A stretch of 64,000 nt of DNA from Anisus vortex (lineage: Eukaryota > Mollusca > Gastropoda > Planorbidae): assembly GCA_949126835.1 (NCBI GenBank), contig OX421507.1, forward strand, positions 15,600,202 through 15,664,201, written 5' to 3'. The notes under the pieces were generated by a model, which saw only the letters and a list, made by a program, of their open reading frames with translations, did no database searches and was not told the DNA's origin. The position numbers were made by a program, and so were the translations under genes. Position 1 is the stretch's first letter. Each line of letters begins with the position of its first letter. Of this stretch, positions 60,101-64,000 are shown one piece after another.

Positions 60101-62891
60101 ATTTTAACCACTTTACACCTTTATAAACCTACATGTATCTAATTTCAACGAAAAAGAATTGTAAGGGTACACCCTTCTTTGGGTTATAATATATAATATT
60201 TAAAATGTATTTTTCATTTATAATAATAGTTATATAGGTATAAAAATTGCAGGGATCGGACTGACCGGTTCGCCTTTCTTGACCACCAGTGTCCCTGCCA
60301 CACCCTGCATATCCACGTGAGAAATCTGGAATTTTTTCGTGTTGAACGTGACCGGCTGGTCAAGGATGACGAAGTGGCGGTCACTCATCCCGAAGCTGTG
60401 ATTGTAAGCGATATTGTTCTGCCAGCGGCTGGAGACACTGGCTACTATCTCTGCCCTGGACATCGGGTGTTGGTCACTGCCATCTGAAACAGCAAGTATT
60501 GTAACTAAAACTTGTAAACGTTCGAATTTAATCGCTGACTGCGCACTTTAACATATGGTTAATGTAAAGCGCATTCGAATCGCTATGTAAATATGTTATT
60601 TGTAATTTGTATAAGAGTACGTTAGACTACACTTCCATATTACTAGCAGTAAAGAGCCTAGTACAGGGTAATTTTATTTCAAAGGGAGAGGTAATGTATG
60701 TTACCTTTTGGACTGGGCACCTTGACAATATTGAAAGCCTGTCTGTAATCGAAGCTTGTACCAAAAGTGAACATGTCTCCAGAAGAACTGAAGTGTGGGT
60801 GCGCCGTTCCAGTATGTACTGAAACTATTTTGCTCAAATCTATCTAAAAGTAAAAGTAGCGAACACAGAGGAAGTAAAGGTAAATTAAATAGCACACACA
60901 AACAAAAAGTTTTTCTCACAGAGGAAGTAAAGGTAAATTAAATAGCACACACAAATAAAAAGTATTTCTCAGAGAGGAAGTAAAGGTAAATTAAATAGCA
61001 CACACAAACAAAAAGTATTTTCTTATGCATTTTCTTTATGTCTTAGTCTTCCAAAGATTTTGCCTTTTGTAGCCAACAAAGAAAAAAGGAAAGAAACCAA
61101 AACGAAGCTAACAGATCTATGCGTAGACTAGTTTAAAAATAGGAGAAATATGGTAGGTGAATTCAATAAGGATTTCACATTGCGCAATACAAGTATAATG
61201 CCCCTCTCCGCCCCCACCACCCTAGTAAAACTGAATATTTTTCTTCTTCTTCTTCATATTATTGTGGAGACCCCGTTACGACAGAGGAATGAGTCCACAA
61301 TTCAACTACACAGCCTATACATTTTAAAACATGACAAGCAAGAATTACAAACAGATGACAGAGTTTCACTTGAGGTATTTGGGTTGGGAGATGGGGGCTG
61401 AAATAATATTAGAGTGAGTTGTTTGAGTAAATTTACCATGTCTATTCTCTTGAGTGAGTCCTTGTCTATCCTGTTGATTGTGGCCGTTTCTGTCAGGGCG
61501 TACAGCGAGTCTCCGAAGTCTACAACACTGACTGAAGTATTGTCTGTCCTCTCTGGTGGTAGCTCAGCGAAATAGCTCTGCGACCTGGTGTGAGTTTAAG
61601 GCCGACTTTTAATGTATTGTATTCAATGTATTCGATTCGGATTGCCGTACCCAAGTACCCTGTGTTCGAATCCAGATTGAAACGCCCCGGTTTCCGGGTA
61701 CAGGTGGGTTTCTTAAGCCTATACATGGTGGCTGAGCGGCAGCGCGCTCGGCTGGCGTACCGAAGGTCCTGGGTTTGAATCGTGGTGAACGCTAGGATTT
61801 TTTTCTCGGGTCTTAAGGGTATCACTGAGTCTACCCAGATCTGATGGGTACATGACTTTAGTTTGGGTAAAGTAAAGGTGGCTGTACATTGTACTGGCTA
61901 CACAATCTCTAGTATGCCGTGGCCACAGAAACTGGTGAACGCTACTTCACCGGCCCCATCGATCCATTTGGTCCGACATGATACTTTACTACTTGCCATT
62001 AGAGTTAGGGAAAGCAAATAAGGATGCGCGGGCCACACAATCCCCTTGAATGATAAGACCATGAAGACTGGTGAACGCTGGTTGACTAGCCAGCCACATA
62101 AAACAACATGGTTCTAAAAGGATACTTTATCTACATTTACATAATATATAAATTTGTTTTTGGAAGGGAGGTTGGAAGTTGGAAGTTACCATTACATAAT
62201 ACTATTAATCTATTACATCATTAAATGTCTAAAAGAGACACACCGGCGTCACTGTACTTAAATTCCTACGGCATGGACATGATTCATGATTCTTGCTTTA
62301 GAGGCTTACATGACTTTAAATCTTTACTTTCTTTACATTTGGTTTAAGGTAGGGCATACTCAAATATAATATATCATTCGCTTTAATTTTGTAGATGACA
62401 CTATGGATACATTTAATACGTTTTTCATATATTTATGTGAGGGGTAATAAGGGGCCGTTCATAAATGACGTCAAGCGAATTTGTAACCCTCGTCACATTG
62501 TTTGAACACCCTCCCTCACCACGTCACATATCGTCACAAATGTTTTTATTCCCCTCTCCCTTAGGTGCGTGACGTCATTTATAGACGGCCTTTAACTTAA
62601 GTTTGTGTACCACAGTGTGTACCCCGGCTCACCCTTTGAAGATACTTTTACACGGGTCTGGAATCACTTGTGGCCCACTTTTTGTGGGCAACACCCTCTT
62701 CATGCCCATCGCCTCGGCCACCGTGTTTGTGTCCAAAAGTGATGACCTGTAAGTCACGCGACCTCCCTGAATCCTAAACTTGCAGACGACCGAGAAACCA
62801 TCGAAGAAATGTCGAATGTTCGTCTGGTTGACATTGTAGACCCCAGCGCCATTTCTGTACAGACATCCGCTCAGCCAATCCGGTACACTTC
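57103..62891 (-). CDS. Carotenoid oxygenase, BCO/RPE65 family, N-terminus missing
   Basis: A non-haem iron oxygenase of the family that cleaves carotenoids (BCO1, BCO2) or isomerises retinyl esters (RPE65). Exons in transcript order: 62633-62891, 61437-61584, 60705-60843, 60266-60483, 58738-58986, 58287-58395, 57952-58052, 57519-57633, 57103-57299 (TGA). They join in phase and give about 510 residues. The start has VPDWLSGCLYRNGAG and HFFDGFSVVCKF, then PDPCKSIF. The four iron-ligand histidines are in GTAHPHF, YNHSFGM, FHFINCFEEDG and MTFHGTF. EPIFIPAPGATEEDEG and VARAYIPRDV follow the family's C-terminal pattern. About 20-30 N-terminal residues lie in an upstream exon not recognised here. 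It has the PDPCK of animal members, but I cannot separate a cleaving enzyme from an isomerase. It is convergent with DISP3, 3.8 kb away. Confidence 0.95.
57737..57760. mobile_element. Half MITE end
   Basis: GGCCGTCCATAAATGACG matches the terminal repeat of the MITE at 62453-62590. The opposite end is not found. It lies in the intron of the carotenoid oxygenase. Confidence 0.55.
58547..58695 (-). repeat. Two long G tracts in one intron of the oxygenase gene
   Basis: C19 at 58547-58565 and C15 at 58681-58695 on the plus strand, so G19 and G15 in the transcript. The second lies about 42 bases after the donor of exon 58738-58986. G-quadruplex formation is plausible. Confidence 0.8.
59400..59935 (+). 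mobile_element. 5'-truncated LINE 3' end (family A)
   Basis: CTCAGAAAAGAGCTGCAAGG, CTAGAAACACTAGAGGACAG and the terminus ATAGAAGGGGCGTCTGTAAT in order, with decayed frame. It lies in an intron of the oxygenase gene, antisense to it. The intron stretch 59936-60265 shows nothing else. Confidence 0.78.
60866..61020. repeat. 53-bp tandem repeat, three copies
   Basis: Units starting GAGGAAGTAAAGGTAAATTA at about 60868, 60921 and 60974. The array lies 22 bp from the acceptor of oxygenase exon 60705-60843. Confidence 0.92.
61725..61995 (+). mobile_element. SINE family A, complete
   Basis: Head GGTGGCTGAGCGGCAGCGCG and box B GGTTTGAATCG, then body and GTGAACGCTACTTCACCGG to a TACTTTACTACTT end. In the intron between the first two oxygenase exons seen. 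Confidence 0.88.
61996..62135 (+). mobile_element. SINE family A, 3' half
   Basis: GGGCCACACAATCCCCTTG, GACTGGTGAACGCTGG and GGTTCTAAAAGGATACTTTA follow directly after the complete copy, giving a tandem pair. Confidence 0.75.
62453..62590. mobile_element. Short MITE with TGACGTCA-containing ends
   Basis: 138 bp with 21-bp inverted repeats matching at 19 positions; the shared core is ATAAATGACGTCA. No ORF. It lies 42 bp downstream (in transcript sense) of nothing but intron, close to the donor of oxygenase exon 62633-62891. Confidence 0.85.
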
Positions 62892-63084
62892 CTGTAAATA
62901 TAAACTATCTCCCATTGGTTGTTTCAACGAATCAGGTCAATGAATAAAAGAAAATAATAAAACTCCGATTAATGCAGCGTTTAAAAAAAAAAAAAAAAGC
63001 CAGATTTTGAGTGTGACCCAGTACCGGTCCACGAAAACAAAAGTACCAGGTCGAAGAAAAAAAAGTAAACATTTTTTGCGAAAC

Positions 63085-63655
63085 TCAGATCTTTTATATG
63101 TTACATATGAACTACATAGTATGAATGTTAAATTAGTTAGGCCTAGATCTATACTAGAATATGCATCTTTTGTATGGGACCCATCAACTAGAGAAAACGT
63201 TAAGAAATTTGAACAAATTCAGAAAAGAGCGGCAAAGTTTGTAGCTAGCTAATATTCACAACATACAAGAATAACACCAATAGTTTAATCACTAAACCTA
63301 CAAACAATAGAAGACAGAAGGAAAAAAGAGTAAAGTAATAATAATACAATAATAATACATAATGCATTATATTCTAATTTAGAAACACAACACAAAGAAA
63401 ATCAGTTACAAGATAAACCTAAGGACAAAAAATACTTTCCTTATCACTTATGCCAGAACAAATGCGTACAAGTGCTCTTTCTTCCCGAGTGGCATCCAGG
63501 CATGGAAGAGGTTGCCCGAACAAGCCAGGAGAACCAGTAACTTGACATAATTTATAACACTTATAGAAATGCAGGATTAGACTAAAACCAAGGATTTGCG
63601 AAGAACGCAATAAGCTTATAGAAGGAGCGCATGCAATATATAAGATAAGATGCTA
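63085..63655 (+). mobile_element. LINE family A 3' end, best preserved copy
   Basis: Encodes LEYASFVWDPSTREN and KFEQIQKRAAKF (63150-63250), then, with frame changes, the end SFFPSGIQAWKRLPEQAR (63478-63530). It ends TATAGAAGGAGCG...ATAAGATAAG. This is the reference used for the other copies. The remaining 63656-64000 shows no recognisable feature. Confidence 0.82.
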
Positions 63656-64000
63656 AAAATGTAAGTGAGTCACGAAGTAGAAGTAAAAAATAACTTGGTC
63701 GCAGACAAGAAAAGTTTGGGAAACTTGGGATAGTGTCTAGGACAGGAGTATTTATAGACAACCTTGTGATAATAGTGTGACAAAGTAGGAAATCAATGTC
63801 AGTCTGCCTGCCAACTGCCATAGCACTCACTTTCTCGTACAAGAGAGTTGAATTGCAATTGTAAGTCGCTCTCCTACCGTAGGTTGCCGATCCCTAGGCT
63901 ATGCTATATCTGATCTTATATGCTGTAAGGAGATTGGACTACTTCTAATAGAGATAAATAGTGGTTTATATCACTTAATACTACACTTTCCTTATCCCTT

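Overview
The window looks like AT-rich nuclear DNA from an animal, most likely a mollusc (gastropod-like). Three vertebrate-comparable genes are spread over many short exons with large introns, and the introns and spacers are packed with tRNA-derived SINEs, 5'-truncated LINEs, MITEs, foldback DNA and LTR elements. The phylum is an inference from gene and repeat character, not a proven identification.

Layout. (1) 1-16164, plus strand: the 3' three quarters or more of DIS3L2, a cytoplasmic 3'-5' exoribonuclease for oligouridylated RNA. 21 exons join in phase, from the first cold-shock region to the stop; the 5' exons are missing to the left. (2) 16165-21234: spacer with LINE ends, a degenerate reverse-transcriptase fragment and a GC-rich repeat that also occurs inverted in a DIS3L2 intron. 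(3) 21235-27130, minus strand: a structurally intact LTR retrotransposon. Two 599-bp LTRs (one difference seen) flank a single open 1197-codon gag-protease-integrase ORF. The integrase comes before the place where reverse transcriptase should start, and reverse transcriptase and RNase H are absent. (4) 27580-35599: a broken L2/CR1-type LINE, a MITE, a SINE, and a foldback element made of GTTATCCGCACGG palindromes. (5) 35600-53336, plus strand: a complete DISP3 (dispatched homolog 3) gene, 17 exons, about 1379 codons. Its introns hold a piggyBac-like element, many SINEs, a solo LTR inserted in a SINE, and several odd splice-site neighbourhoods. (6) 57103-62891, minus strand, tail-to-tail with DISP3: a carotenoid oxygenase of the BCO/RPE65 family, nine exons, all four iron-binding histidines present, missing only the N-terminal exon.

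The three host genes have no evident functional link (RNA decay, sterol-sensing RND membrane protein, carotenoid/retinoid metabolism). There is no operon, CRISPR array, rRNA or convincing functional tRNA gene. The most noteworthy items are the LTR element lacking reverse transcriptase, a DISP3 intron whose 5' splice site is itself the unit of a tandem array, a 126-nt stop-free intron-like segment in a DISP3 exon, the palindromic foldback element upstream of DISP3, and strong over-representation of the octamer TAGGCCTA.
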